Source: Aureococcus anophagefferens
Taxonomy: Eukaryota > Sar > Pelagophyceae > Pelagomonadales > Pelagomonadaceae
Length of the DNA stretch: 64,000 nt
Reading direction: 5' to 3'
Assembly: GCF_000186865.1 (NCBI RefSeq)
Contig: NW_008705561.1
Coordinates: 1,702,427 to 1,766,426 of the forward strand
Shown piece after piece: positions 52,856 to 63,500 of this stretch. The notes beneath the pieces are model-generated. The model was not told where the DNA came from, did not search any database, and saw only the letters and a program-made list of their open reading frames with translations. A program made the translations under genes and the position numbers. Within the stretch, counting starts at the first letter, position 1. Each line of letters opens with the position of its first letter.

Positions 52856-54022
52856 ATGTCCGAGCTCTTCGCGCGCGGCGGCGAGTGGAAGCAGACGTTT
52901 CCCGACTGGACCGAGGAGGAGCTCCGCGGCATGCAGGAGAACGGCGGCGAGCTCCCCGCGCACCTGCGGCGGGAGAAGGACGGCGGCCCGCCGGACCCGA
53001 CGCCCCCGACGCCGCCGCCGCAGACCGTGACGTCCGACATGGAGGACCTCACGCCGGAGCAGCGCCTCGCCTACCTCCGCGAGCGCGGCGTCGTCATCGA
53101 GACGCACGAGGACCGCGCGAACAAGGCGAAGCAGGCCGTCGCGGCGGTGCCGCTGCGCAAGGGCCACGAGTTCTGCTACCTGAAGATCCCCCACGACGGC
53201 CGCGAGCCCGTGGCGCGGCTCCACAGCAACGTCGCCGACGGCGACGCGCTGTTGCACGTCCTCAAGCCCGTCTTCGCCGACACCGCGGTGCTCGACAAGA
53301 AGACCGTGGAGCGCGAGACCGCGGAGCGGCTGAGCCAGATGATGGCGCAGCAGCCGCTGCAGGCGCCCTCGCTCGAGACCATGCAGAAGCTGGGCAACGA
53401 GGGCGGCGCCGAGGCCTACCCGCTCGCGCGCGGCGACGCCGAGAACGGCTACCGCGCCGTGTCCCTCTACATCGACGAGATCGGCACGCTGCGCGCGCGG
53501 CCGCGCAACGCGCGCGCGGAGAAGCTCTGCGCCGCCGCGGGGCTCACGGGCCTCTCCATCCACGGCGACGCCTACGTCGGCCGCCTCCAAATCGGGCCCC
53601 AGGGCCAGCGCAACGTCGACTTCTACGACTCGGAGCTCGAGGAGGACGCGGAGTGGCTCCAGATGGCGCGGCGCACGCACATGGCCGAGGCCGCGGCCAT
53701 CCACGACAAGGGGCCCGCCAAGGGCTCCGGGGCCAACTACGAGTGGTCCCAGACCGACGACGAGGTCGAGGTCGTCGTGTCCGTGGAGGTGGACAAGGAC
53801 GAGAAACGCGCGCTCAAGACGCGCGTCAAGGTCGACTACGGCGCCGGCGAGACGCTCAAGGTCCTCGTCGACGGCGCGCCCATCGTCCTCGTCCACCCGC
53901 TCTTCGCGCCCGTCGACACGACGGGCTGCTCCTGGACCGTCGACGGCAAGGACAAGCTCGTCGTGACCATGGAGAAGCGCGACGAGCGCATGTGGCACAC
54001 GCTCCACCTCCACCAGGGCTAA
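52856..54022 (+). CDS. CS-domain (NudC/p23-like) protein
   Basis: The product is 388 aa from the ATG at 52856 (MSELFARGGEWKQTFPDWTE). Residues about 295-388 form a CS domain: YEWSQTDDEVEVVVSV, then RVKVDYGAGETLKVLVDGAP, then TTGCSWTVDGKDKLVVTMEK and WHTLHLHQG. In NudC proteins this domain binds Hsp90 and clients and supports dynein complexes. The middle region (YPLARGDAENGYRAVSLYID, GLSIHGDAYVGRLQIGPQGQ) resembles a conserved algal/oomycete segment that I cannot name. It is cytosolic, with no signal peptide. It ends 5 bp from the stop of the next convergent gene. Confidence 0.75.
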   Translation: MSELFARGGEWKQTFPDWTEEELRGMQENGGELPAHLRREKDGGPPDPTPPTPPPQTVTSDMEDLTPEQRLAYLRERGVVIETHEDRANKAKQAVAAVPLRKGHEFCYLKIPHDGREPVARLHSNVADGDALLHVLKPVFADTAVLDKKTVERETAERLSQMMAQQPLQAPSLETMQKLGNEGGAEAYPLARGDAENGYRAVSLYIDEIGTLRARPRNARAEKLCAAAGLTGLSIHGDAYVGRLQIGPQGQRNVDFYDSELEEDAEWLQMARRTHMAEAAAIHDKGPAKGSGANYEWSQTDDEVEVVVSVEVDKDEKRALKTRVKVDYGAGETLKVLVDGAPIVLVHPLFAPVDTTGCSWTVDGKDKLVVTMEKRDERMWHTLHLHQG

Positions 54023-54027
54023 GTTGC

Positions 54028-54561
54028 TTACTTGAGCTTCACGCCCGCGGCCATGCCCCCGGACGGATTCGCGATGGCCGCGCCGCCCTCGCCCTTCTTC
54101 CCGCTCTTGCCCTTGCCGCCTGCGGGAGCGCGCGATGGTTTCGGTGCCGTTTCCACAGCGCGCGCGATGGTGAGCGCGACATCTGCTCCCTCTCGACGGA
54201 CGCCGCGCGCGCGAACGACTATTGGTGACGCGAACCTCTCGAGCGACGCTCCCTCCTCTCGACGGACGCGCCGCGCGCGAACGACTACTGATGACGCGGG
54301 CGCCGCGCCGCGTCGCTCGTTTCGGGTTTTCTTCGAGTCGTCGTCGTCGCCGTCGTTGTCCCAGGGCCGCGCGAGCGCCGGACCCTCGTCCTTTTTCGGT
54401 TTCTTCTTCTCCGTTTTGGCGCTGGGCGCCGCGCCGAAGCCGCCCTTGGCCTTGGCGTCGAGCGGCCGCGCGAGCTTGTGCGCCGCGCTCGGCGCGACGA
54501 AGGCCTGCGCGACGTTTGCGCAGGCGAGGAGCGCGACGACTGCCGTGCGCGAGGAGACCAT
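54028..54561 (-). CDS. Small plastid-targeted protein of unknown function with internal duplication
   Basis: The product is 177 aa. The leader MVSSRTAVVALLACANVAQAFVAPS is an almost textbook secondary-plastid presequence, with cleavage before FVAP. The mature part is Lys/Ala-rich and probably disordered (KTEKKKPKKDEGPALARPWD). A segment of about 20 residues (VVVRARRVRREEG / IVVRARGVRREGAD) is tandemly repeated, matching a DNA duplication at about 54185-54300. No domain is recognised. If the duplicated part is a noncoding insertion, the gene may instead be spliced. Confidence 0.55.
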   Translation of the reverse strand: MVSSRTAVVALLACANVAQAFVAPSAAHKLARPLDAKAKGGFGAAPSAKTEKKKPKKDEGPALARPWDNDGDDDDSKKTRNERRGAAPASSVVVRARRVRREEGASLERFASPIVVRARGVRREGADVALTIARAVETAPKPSRAPAGGKGKSGKKGEGGAAIANPSGGMAAGVKLK

Positions 54562-54662
54562 CGTTGCGGCTGGCTATGCGGCGCGACGGCGTCCAGACGA
54601 AGCGCCCCTGGAAGCGCCAAGCTCTAACTTGAAGGACAAGTTGCACTTTTCAGGCGCATTGA

Positions 54663-55352
54663 TTAGGACGGCACGCGGAGGACCGTGCGGTAGGCGCGCT
54701 GGAACCTCGTGTCGACGGAGCCGGCGATGGGCTCGTGCTCGAGGACCGCGAGGCCCGACGCGGCGAAGATGGCCTCCGCGTCGCGCTCCGTCGTCAGCTG
54801 GCCGAAGTCGATGGTCGTCGCGTACTTGAGCAGCGGTTTGACGAACCGGAGGAGCGGCACGGGCCGCCGCTGGAACGTCTGCGTCACGTAAATATAACCG
54901 CCGGGCTTCGTGACGGCCGCGGCCGCCCGGAGCGCCATGGCCGGGTCCGGCATGAGCGACAGCGAGCCGCTAAAGTAGGACGCGTCGAAGCCGCCGGCGG
55001 GGCGAAGCGTGGCGAGGAGCTGGTCATCGTAGATGGACAGGCAGCGCACGTGGACGCGCTTCGCGAGCCGCGCGTCGCCCTCGCAGCGCCGCCGCGCGGC
55101 CGCGACGTACTTCATGTCGTAGTCCACGCCCGTCACGCGCAGGTCCTTGGACGCGACCGTCGACGCGTGCGCCGCCAGGGCCGACGCCGTGCCGACGCCG
55201 ACGTCGAGCAGCGTCGACTTCGACGGCAGCGCGCCGAGCACGCTCTCGTACCAGCGCGCCGTCATGCGCAGGATGACGAAGTCGTAGATCTCCGGCGAGA
55301 AGTTGCGCAGGCAGAAGACGACGCAGCCCAGCACGAAGAGCGCGAAGAGCAT
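54663..55352 (-). CDS. Membrane-anchored SAM-dependent methyltransferase
   Basis: The product is 229 aa from 55352. A single N-terminal membrane helix (MLFALFVLGCVVFCLRNF) is followed by a class I methyltransferase fold. Motif I is LLDVGVGTASALAAHAS, with VTGVDYDMKYVAAARRRC supplying the acidic ribose-binding residue. Later FDASYFSGSLSLMPDPAMAL and KPGGYIYVTQTF cover motifs II-III. Substrate is unknown; small molecule or lipid is likelier than protein. An upstream in-frame ATG at 55397 would overlap the 5' end of the divergent gene at 55377. Confidence 0.75.
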   Translation of the reverse strand: MLFALFVLGCVVFCLRNFSPEIYDFVILRMTARWYESVLGALPSKSTLLDVGVGTASALAAHASTVASKDLRVTGVDYDMKYVAAARRRCEGDARLAKRVHVRCLSIYDDQLLATLRPAGGFDASYFSGSLSLMPDPAMALRAAAAVTKPGGYIYVTQTFQRRPVPLLRFVKPLLKYATTIDFGQLTTERDAEAIFAASGLAVLEHEPIAGSVDTRFQRAYRTVLRVPS

Positions 55353-55376
55353 GGTTGCTGAGAGTGTGCGACCAGT

Positions 55377-56741
55377 ATGGAGCTGCGAGATTCGCACGAT
55401 TCAGTGGCCCATTGGCTCGTGAAAATCTTGCGAAAGCTTTTCTTGACGCCGTGTTGCCGTCGACCACCGACGTCGTCGTCCGCGCCCATGATCTCCGCGG
55501 CCGACGGCCGCGGCACGCGGTCCTTCCCGACGCTCAAGGGCAAGGCCAAGGTGGAGATCGGCGCGTCGCCGCCGCCGCCGCCGCGCCCGCCGCCGCGGCC
55601 CTGGCGCGAGCAGCTGCGCCGGGACCCGCTGGCGTTCTACACGGTGCAGGCCGCGCAGCCCTACGGCATCCGGAAGTCGCGGGCCGACGTGGGCCGGAAG
55701 GTGCGATCGAGCAAGCGGCTCTTCACCTGGGCCTTCAGCTTCGGCCCGCGCGGCGAGCCGCACGTCGTCGAGCTGCGCGTGTCGGTCGTCTCGGGCAAGC
55801 GCGCCATCTCCGTCGACGGCGCCGTCGTCTACGAGGCGTCGAGCATGAAGCCGGGCTTCGCCCACGCCTTCCACATGGAGGGCGCCCACCTCGCGCGCGT
55901 CGCGGCCACGAAGTCCGTCGAGGAGAGCTTCGAGCTCAGCGTCGACGCCGTGCCCTTCGAGTCCATGCCGGACCGGCAGGCCGTGAGCGACGCCCAGGCG
56001 AACCGCGAGGACGCCAAGGCGCGCGACACGGCGCGGCGCATGGCCGAGGACGCCGCCGCGCGGCCGCCGCAGCCGCCGACGCGCGAGGACCTCGCGTGCC
56101 TCGTCCGGGAGTTCGCGTTCAAGGCGCCGCGGTCCGACGCCAACGACGCGCGCAAGTTCCTCGAGCGCCACGACTGGGACCCGGACGCCGCCGTCGCCGC
56201 CTACCGCCGCATGCGCGACGCGACGCCGGAGTCGATCCTCGCGGCGCAGCCCTCGGGGCCCGAGCTGAGGGTCGGGGAGCGGAACGCCGCGCCGGAGCGG
56301 GCCGCGCCCGCCGCGCCGCCGCCGCCGCCGGAGGCGGACCTGCTCTCCTTCAGCCCGACGCAGACGCCGCGGTCGTCGCCCGCGCCCGCGCCGGAGCCGC
56401 CGGCGTTCCAGCCGCCGGCGAACCCCTTCGACCTCTTCGACCAGATGGCCGCCCGGCAGTACCAGCAGCAGCAGCCCGTGGCGCCGCCGCCGGTCGCGCC
56501 GGTGGCGCCGCCGGCGGTCGCCCCGGCCGCGCCGCCGGCGGACATGTGGGCCGTCGCGCCGCCGCCGCTTCGGTCGGCGCCGCCGGCGGCGATGGCGCCG
56601 CCGCCGCTCGCGATGGCGCCGCCGCCGCCGCTCGCGCCGCAGCAGCCGCCGCTCGCGCCGCAGCAGCCGCCGCCGCCTCCGGCGGCCGCGGCGCCTCCGG
56701 CGAACCCGTTCGCCGCGTTCGAAGCGATCCCGCAAGGGTAG
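55377..56741 (+). CDS. Endocytic adaptor-like protein with UBA-type motif and NPF motifs
   Basis: The product is up to 454 aa; a second ATG at 55488 gives 417 aa. Residues about 110-185 form a beta-rich stretch (ELRVSVVSGKRAISVDGAVV) similar in rhythm to FAIM-type or beta-sandwich modules. At about 240-285 there is a short helical UBA/CUE-like region (FLERHDWDPDAAVAAYRRM). The Pro/Ala-rich tail has two NPF motifs in context (NPFDLFDQM and NPFAAFEAI) and ADLLSFSP. These are the kinds of short motifs bound by EH domains, AP-2 and clathrin. A role in vesicle coat recruitment is inferred from the motifs alone. Confidence 0.6.
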   Translation: MELRDSHDSVAHWLVKILRKLFLTPCCRRPPTSSSAPMISAADGRGTRSFPTLKGKAKVEIGASPPPPPRPPPRPWREQLRRDPLAFYTVQAAQPYGIRKSRADVGRKVRSSKRLFTWAFSFGPRGEPHVVELRVSVVSGKRAISVDGAVVYEASSMKPGFAHAFHMEGAHLARVAATKSVEESFELSVDAVPFESMPDRQAVSDAQANREDAKARDTARRMAEDAAARPPQPPTREDLACLVREFAFKAPRSDANDARKFLERHDWDPDAAVAAYRRMRDATPESILAAQPSGPELRVGERNAAPERAAPAAPPPPPEADLLSFSPTQTPRSSPAPAPEPPAFQPPANPFDLFDQMAARQYQQQQPVAPPPVAPVAPPAVAPAAPPADMWAVAPPPLRSAPPAAMAPPPLAMAPPPPLAPQQPPLAPQQPPPPPAAAAPPANPFAAFEAIPQG

Positions 56742-56942
56742 TAACCTTATTTTTGGCTCTTTGTTTCGTCGTTTCTTCTGCCTGTCCTCGGAGCCTTGGA
56801 TGCGCAGAAAGGATCCGGATCGCGTCTTTGGCCCAGGGCTTCAACTTGAGCCTAACATGGCCTCGATGCACAAAACACCATCGGCTTAGCGAGACGGAGC
56901 TCGCACTTGCCGTCGATCGTCGCGCGCATCCTTCCGCACAAA

Positions 56943-57386
56943 ATGGTCCGCCTCCTCCACGCCCTCGTCGCCGTCTGCGGCGCCTTCGCGCCCGCCGTGC
57001 GCCGCGCGGCCCCCGTGCGACTCGTGCCCCTTTGCGCCGAGCCGAGCCGCATGTCAAAACTGTTACACAAGGTGAGCTTCGGCTTCCTCGGTTCCAAGCC
57101 GGAAGTCGAGCGCCCGAAGCTCTTCATGGAGGCGCCGGCGGAGATGAAGCTCGACGGCGCCAAGTACGCCGACGACCTCGAGGCGTTCATGGACACGCCC
57201 GCGCCCGCGCGGCCCGCGCGAAAACAGCTCAAGGCCGTCGAGGGCGCGCTCGAGGGCGGCGACGAGGAGGGCGGCGAGGGCGCCACGGCGGTGAAGGAGA
57301 TCAAGGCGCCCCGCGAGGCCCTGGCGTCGGAGAGCGACATCGAGAAGATGAACCGCCTCTTCGGCATGTCGAGCGCGGACAAGTAG
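56943..57386 (+). CDS. Small plastid-targeted protein of unknown function
   Basis: The product is 147 aa from the ATG at 56943. The leader MVRLLHALVAVCGAFAPAVR has a signal peptide ending at a GAFAP motif, the diagnostic secondary-plastid cleavage site, then a basic transit segment. The mature part is acidic and Lys-rich (KYADDLEAFMDTPAPARPAR, EGGDEEGGEGATAVKE) and ends in a short helix DIEKMNRLFGMSSADK. No domain is recognised. The frame is open to an upstream ATG at 56907, which would bury the signal peptide and is less likely. Confidence 0.65.
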   Translation: MVRLLHALVAVCGAFAPAVRRAAPVRLVPLCAEPSRMSKLLHKVSFGFLGSKPEVERPKLFMEAPAEMKLDGAKYADDLEAFMDTPAPARPARKQLKAVEGALEGGDEEGGEGATAVKEIKAPREALASESDIEKMNRLFGMSSADK

Positions 57387-57586
57387 GCGCGCGAATGTAA
57401 AGACCCCGGTTCCCCAGCTGCTTCGTACGCACCGCTCCACGAAAGGAGCGCCGCTGCGCGTGCTCGCATCGCGCGGGGACTCGGAACCGGAGTGCGACTG
57501 CGACTCGGAGTCGCACCGCGCGACGCCGCGCGCCGGGGAACGCGCCAGGCTGCCAGCCTGAGTCCGATACTTAGTCCGATTACCAT

Positions 57587-60500
57587 TCACACGAGCCGGA
57601 TGCCCGTGTGGGACTCGACGAGGAGGACGAGCGCGCGCGCGTCCGGCGCGCACTCCGGGTCGTCGAGGCACTCCGCGACGCCCTGGACGAGCTGGTTCGC
57701 GAAGTCCGCGGCGTCCTCGCGGAGCGCGTCGCAGAGCGACCGCACGGCCGCGAGCGCGCCGCGCCGCGTGGGCCCGTCGCCGTCGCGCGCGAGGAGCATG
57801 AGGCGGAGCGCGAGGTCGCGGCGCCGCGCGGGGTCGCCGACGGCGTCGCCGAGCGCCGCGGCCGCGGGCGCCGCGGCCGCGGCGACGAACGCGGCGAACG
57901 CCGCCGGCGCGGCCCAGACCGCCGCGTCGTAGGTCAGCGCCGCGGAGAGGGGCTCGAGCGCCGCGTCGAAGCGGTCGCCGGCGAGGCGCTCGCCGAGGTG
58001 GCCGACGACGGCGGCGACGCAGCCGAGCGCGCGGTAGCTCAGCAGCCGCCGCGCGGCCGCCGCGACGGCGTCGGCGCGCTTCCGCTTCTTCTTGCCGGCC
58101 CGCGCCTCCGCCGGGCAGGCCATGTCGCGGACGCACTGGTCGTAGCAGGCGTCGAGGCAGCGCGGCGCGGCGATCTCGCGGAACCGCGTGGCGAGCGTCG
58201 CGACCTGGTAGTAGAACGCGGACCGGCGCGCCGCGGCCTCGTCGTCCGTCGCGGGCGCGGGCCGGAGCACCGCCGCGGGCGCCGCGGCGTCGGGCGCCGC
58301 GGCGGCCCAGGCCGCCGCCGCGCGGAGCCAGTCGACGAGCTCCGCGTCGCCGAGCTTGGACAGGAGCGCGAGCGACAGCTCCGTCGCGGCGGCGTCGACG
58401 GCGCCCTGGACGGCGCCGCCGAGGCGCGCGCGGTGGTCGACGGCGCCGAGCGCGAGGGACGCCACCGTCGCCGCGTGGGCCTTGGCCGCGCCGCGGCCCA
58501 TGCGCGCCACGCAGGGCAGCGCGACGCGGAGCGCCGCGGCGGCCGCCGGCCCGCCGGCCGCGGCCGCGGCGTCGTGCGCGGCGACGACGGCCGGCAGGAG
58601 GACGCGCGGCTCGACGCCCCGCGCGAGCGCGTCGGCGATCTTGCGGCCCGCCTCGGCCTCGGCCGCGCGGACGTGGGCGAAGCGCGGCACCGTCGCGGCG
58701 ACGACGAGCACGGTGCGCAGCGCCGCGGCGCGCAGGGAGCCGAGGCGCCGCGCGGCGCGCGCGTCGGCCGCGGCGACGGCCAAGACCGCGTCGACGGCGT
58801 CGAGGCACCGCGGCAGCCCCGCGCCGAGCGCCGGCAGCGCCGCGTCCCGCAGCGTCGCCAGCAGCGTCTGCACGAGCGCGAAGACCGCCGCGGGCCGCTC
58901 GGGCCCGTAGGCCTCGACGGCCGCGCCGTCGCACGCGGGCGGGAGCGCCGCGCACGCGGCCTCCACGAGCACCTCGAAGCGCGCGCCGTCGTCGCCGCGG
59001 CAGGACTCGGCGAGGGCGCGCGCGAGCACGTCGGCCATCTTCGCCGCGACGAGCGACGCGTGCCGCGCGTCCGCCGTGTCCTCGAGCGGGTGCTCGACGT
59101 CGCCGGAGACGGCGCGCGCGAGGCTCGGCAGCGTCTCCTCGAGGAGCACGCGCGCGAAGGGCGTCGCCGCCGGCGGTCCGCCGGGCTCGCGCGCCCGAAA
59201 CAAGGGCCGCTCGCGGTCGAGCCGCTCGTCGAGGGCCCGCGTCGTCGCGTCGCGCGCGCGCGTCGGGCACGGCCGCGACAGCACCTTCTCCACGAACGAC
59301 AGCAGGCCCGGCGCGTCGAGCAGCCCCAGGGCCCGCTTCAGCGCGCGGCCTAAAGCCCGGCCCGCGTGGGCGAAGTGGCGCGCGCCGCAGGGCGCCTCGC
59401 CGGCCGGCCACGCGTCGTCGTCGTCGGGCCGCGACGCCGTCGAGAACGCGCGCGGCCGCGCCGCGTCGTCGTCGTCGCGCGCCGGGTCCCCGGGCACGAG
59501 GCCCAGGCCGCCGCTCAGCTCCTGGCAGAGGACCAAGCGGAAGCGCTGGGCCGCGAGGCGGTCCGCGTCGTCGCCGTTCCGCCGCCGCTTCCGCCCGCGG
59601 TGCCGCCCCGCGGCGAGCTCGGGCTCGTGGCTCAGCTTGAGGACGCGCTTCCGCACGAAGCCCGCGGCGACGGCCACGAGGCTCAGCGCCGCGCCCGGCG
59701 ACCGCGCGACGTCGCGCACCGCGACGGGCGCCGCCGCCGCGCCCGCGGCGAAGCACGGCTCCAGGAAGGCGCCCGACTCGGCGCCGTCGAAGGCCTCGTC
59801 GGCGCGCGCGGCCACGAGCAAGGGGCGGCAGCTCCGCGCGACGTGGCCCAGGGCCTTGACCTGGTCGTCCGCGTCGCCGCGCTCGAGCACGCGGTCCGCG
59901 GTCCGCGGCCGCCGCCGCGCGAGGCACGCCAAAGCGACGGCCGCCGGCCCCGCGGACCCCAACGCGTCGGCGACGGCGCGCAGGAGCGACGGGTCGTCGT
60001 CGGCCTCCGCCGGCGCGAGCGCCGCGTCGAAGAGCGCCGCGGGCGCCGCGCCGCGCTCGAGCGCCGCCGCGGCGACGGCCGCGGCGACGCGCGCGCCGAC
60101 GCTCGACCCCCGCGCGGCGCCCAAGGCCCGCGCCCAGTGCGCCGCCGCCGCGGCGGCGTCGGCCTCGACGACGAGCGCCAGGGTCCGCGCGGCGCCCTCG
60201 CGCGCGCCGCCGTCGTCCGCGGAGGCCGCGTCGACGAGGAACGCGACGTCGCCCGCGACGTCCGCGGCGGCGATGGAGTGCGCGCCGTCGCCCTCGAGCA
60301 AACCCCGCGCGGCCGCGAGCACGGCCCGCAGCGTCGCCCAGGCCGCCGCGGCGCGGAGCTTCTTCGCGGCCGCGAAGAGCGGCCGCAGCCAGCCGCCGTC
60401 GCGCGCGCCGGGCGCCTCCGACGCCTCCAAGAGCGCGGCGCAGTCGCCCTCGAGCCCCGCGACCCCGGGCCGGCGCAGGGCCGCCGCCCAGGCGCGGGGC

Positions 60501-63500
60501 CAGGCGCTCTTCGGGGCCACGGCCGCGACGGCCGCGAGCGCGGACGCCCGGTCCTCGGCGAGCGCCGCGCCGTCCCGCCGCAGCAGCGCCAGCAGCGCCG
60601 CGAAGAGCTGCGTGCGCTCCGCGTCGGAGAAGCAGCGCCGCAGGGCCGGCTCCGGCGCCCCGGCGAGCGCGCCGAGGACGACCGCGCGCGCGGACGGCGC
60701 CGGCGCCGCGGCCCACGCCTGCCTCGCGTAGTCGTCGCCCGCGGGCGCCTCGGCGCCGGCGGCGCCGAGCGCCGCGAGGCAGACGCGCGCCGCGGCGCCG
60801 TCGTCGTCGCCGCCGTCGCCGCCGCCGAGCTTCGCCGCGAGGAACGACGCCGCGAGGAACGACGCCGCGCGCGCCGCGCCGAACGGCGCCGCGGCCGCGG
60901 CCGCGGGCGCCGCCTTGGGCGCGACCTTGGCGCCGAGCTTCGTGCCCCGGGCCTTCCTCTTCTTCGGCGCGTCGTCGTCGTCGGCGGCGACGCCCAGCGC
61001 GCTCCGGAGCGCCGGGCCGAGCGCGCCGTCGGACCACGCGAGTTTGTCGCCGAGCGCCGCGGCGACGGCGGCCGCGAGCGCCGCGTCGCCGCCGCGGCCG
61101 TCGAAGGGCGCGGCGATGGACGCGTAGACCGCCGCCGCCAGGGGGCCGTCGGCGTCCTCGACGAGCGCCGCGCCGAGCGCGCGGCCGAGCGTCCGGCCGT
61201 CGGCCGCGAGCGCGGCCCGGCGCCCGCGCGCGAACGTCGCCAGCGCGGTCCGCGCGGGCGACCCCGTGAGCTGGGCGCAGGTCTCGGCGGCGGCGGCGCG
61301 CAGGTCGCCGTCCGCCGACGCGAGGCAGGCGACGAGCGCGGGCACCGCGGCGTCCGGGGTTTGGGGTTTCGCGGCCGCGCGCTTCTTCGCGGCCGCGTCG
61401 CCCAGGGCCCCGAGCGCCGCGGCGGCGGCGCCGGCGGGCGGCGCCGGGTGCGCCGCGACGTACGCGACGACGCCGACGAGGCCGTCGACGCCGAGCGCGG
61501 CGGCCGTCGCGTCGACGCCCGCGGCGAGGTCGCCGCGGTCCGCGAGCCGCCGGAGCCCCCACTCCTGCGCTAAAGCCCGGCGGCCCGGCGCCGCGGCGAG
61601 GGCGCGCAGGCAGCGGTCCGCGATCTCGCCGACCGTGGCGTCGTCCGCCGCGAGGTCGACGAGGCGCGGCGCGGCGACGGCCGCGGCGTCGGCCGCGTCC
61701 GCGGCGTTCCCGACGTACGCGTCGACGGCGCGCGCCCACGTGCGGCCGTCGGGCCCCGGCCCGATGCGCCGCGCGACGTCGCCGGCGAGGCCCGGGGCCG
61801 CCAGCGCCTCGGCGATGAGAGCGCCGTCGCCCGCGGCGAGCGCCAGCACGAGCGGCGGCGCGCGCCTCGCGCGGCCCGCGACTTCGAGCGGCGGCACGCC
61901 GTCGCGGAGCGCCGGCGCGGCTAGATCGAGCCAGCTCGCGTCGCCGGCGCGGCGCCGCAGGTCCGCGCGCGCGAGGAGGCCGCCGTAAAACGCCGCCGCC
62001 AGGTCCGGCGGCGGCGCGGCGGTCGCCAACGTTCGGAGCGCGTCGTCGAGCGGTTCGCACGGAGCGGTCTCCAGGGCTTCCACGAGACTCGTGTGCCCGA
62101 AGACCAGGCGCAGGTGGTCCCAGGCGCCGGGGCCCGCCGCCAGCGCCGCGAGGGCCGACGCGGCGTCGTCGCCGGGCGCCGCCGCGAGGTCGCGGATCGC
62201 CGCGGCGACGTCGGCGCAGCCGTGGACGATGCGCACCGCCGCGAGCGCGGGCGACCGGTCGCCCTCGAGCAACGCGCCGAGGCGCGCGTCGTCGGCGAGC
62301 ACGCCCGCGAGGACACCGGACCCGCAGGCGCGCGCCGCGGCGGCGACGACGGCGGCGACGCGCGGCGTCGCCTCGCGGCGCGCGACGGACCGCAACGCCA
62401 GCGCCGCGTGCGGCGCGCCCGCGCCGAGGAAGGCGGTTTCAAGGACGCGGAAGGCCGCGTCGCCGTCGTCCGACGCCGCCAAATCCGCGAGCTGGGGGCA
62501 GAGCACCTTCGCGGCGGCGTCGCCCTCCAGCGACCGCGCGACGGCCTCGACGTTCGGGGCCGCGACGACTTTCAACAGCGCGGCCCGCGGCAGCGCGCCC
62601 GCCGCGCCGCGCGCGCGGCAGCTCTTGGAGGCGGCCACGGTGAGTGCGACGGCCAGGCTCCGTTTCTCTAGCGCGCCGGTGCGCAGCGACGCGTCGATGA
62701 CGCTCGCCGCGGCCGCGTCGGACGCGTCGTCGCTCAGCGACCCCTGGCCGCAGAGCGCGAGCAGGACGGCCTCGGCGCAGGCGCGCGCGTCCGGCGCGCA
62801 GGGGCCCCGCGTGTCCAGCAACGCGGACGCCTTCGGCAGGAGCCGCCGCGCGAGCTTGCCGTCGCGGCCGCGCGCGGCCGCGCGGCTCAAAGACCGCGCG
62901 GCGAACGCGAATATCGGCGCAAAGGTCCGGGGCAGGTCCGCCGCGGCGCCGTTCGTCAGCGCTTCGACAGCGTCCGCCGCGGCGCCGGCGCAGGCGACGG
63001 CGTGGCCCGCGACGTCCTCGGCGAAGGCCGCGTCGGCGGCGCAGGCGTTGCCGAAGAGGGCCGCGGGCAGCGCGACGGGCCGCGCGTCGGCGACGGCCGC
63101 GCGCTCCGCTTCCTTCGCCGCGGGGACCGCGAAGGCCCACTTGCGCGGCAGCCGCGGGCTCGCGAGGGCGCAGCGGCAGAAGACGCGCGCCGCCGACGGC
63201 GACGCGGCGCAGTGCGGCGCGAGCAGCCGCAGCGCGTCCGCCGGGCAGGCCTCGAGGAGGTCCGCGGTCCGCGCCAAATAATCTAAGATCACGTGCGCCT
63301 CGAAGCGGCCGCCGACGGGCGCGAGCGCGAAGACGAACGCCCGGAGCGCCGCGTCGTGCGCGTCGCGGGCCGCCGCGTCCATCGTCGGCCGGTCCGCCTC
63401 GGCGGACGCGGGGCCGAGAAGCGACGCGCCGAAGCCGTCGAGCGCGCGCGCGCCGCCGTCGCAGAGGTCGCGGAGCGCGGCCCGCGCCGACTCCAGGAGC

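Noticed and set aside
51950..54646. 898-codon minus-strand frame across the CS-domain gene and minisatellite
   Set aside because: Only its last few codons (the eS4 first exon) are real; the rest is antisense to a conserved gene or low-complexity repeat.
57608..62442. Very long antisense frames over UTP10
   Set aside because: They are Arg/Gly/Ala-rich mirror frames caused by high GC; UTP10 has family-specific conserved motifs and full length.
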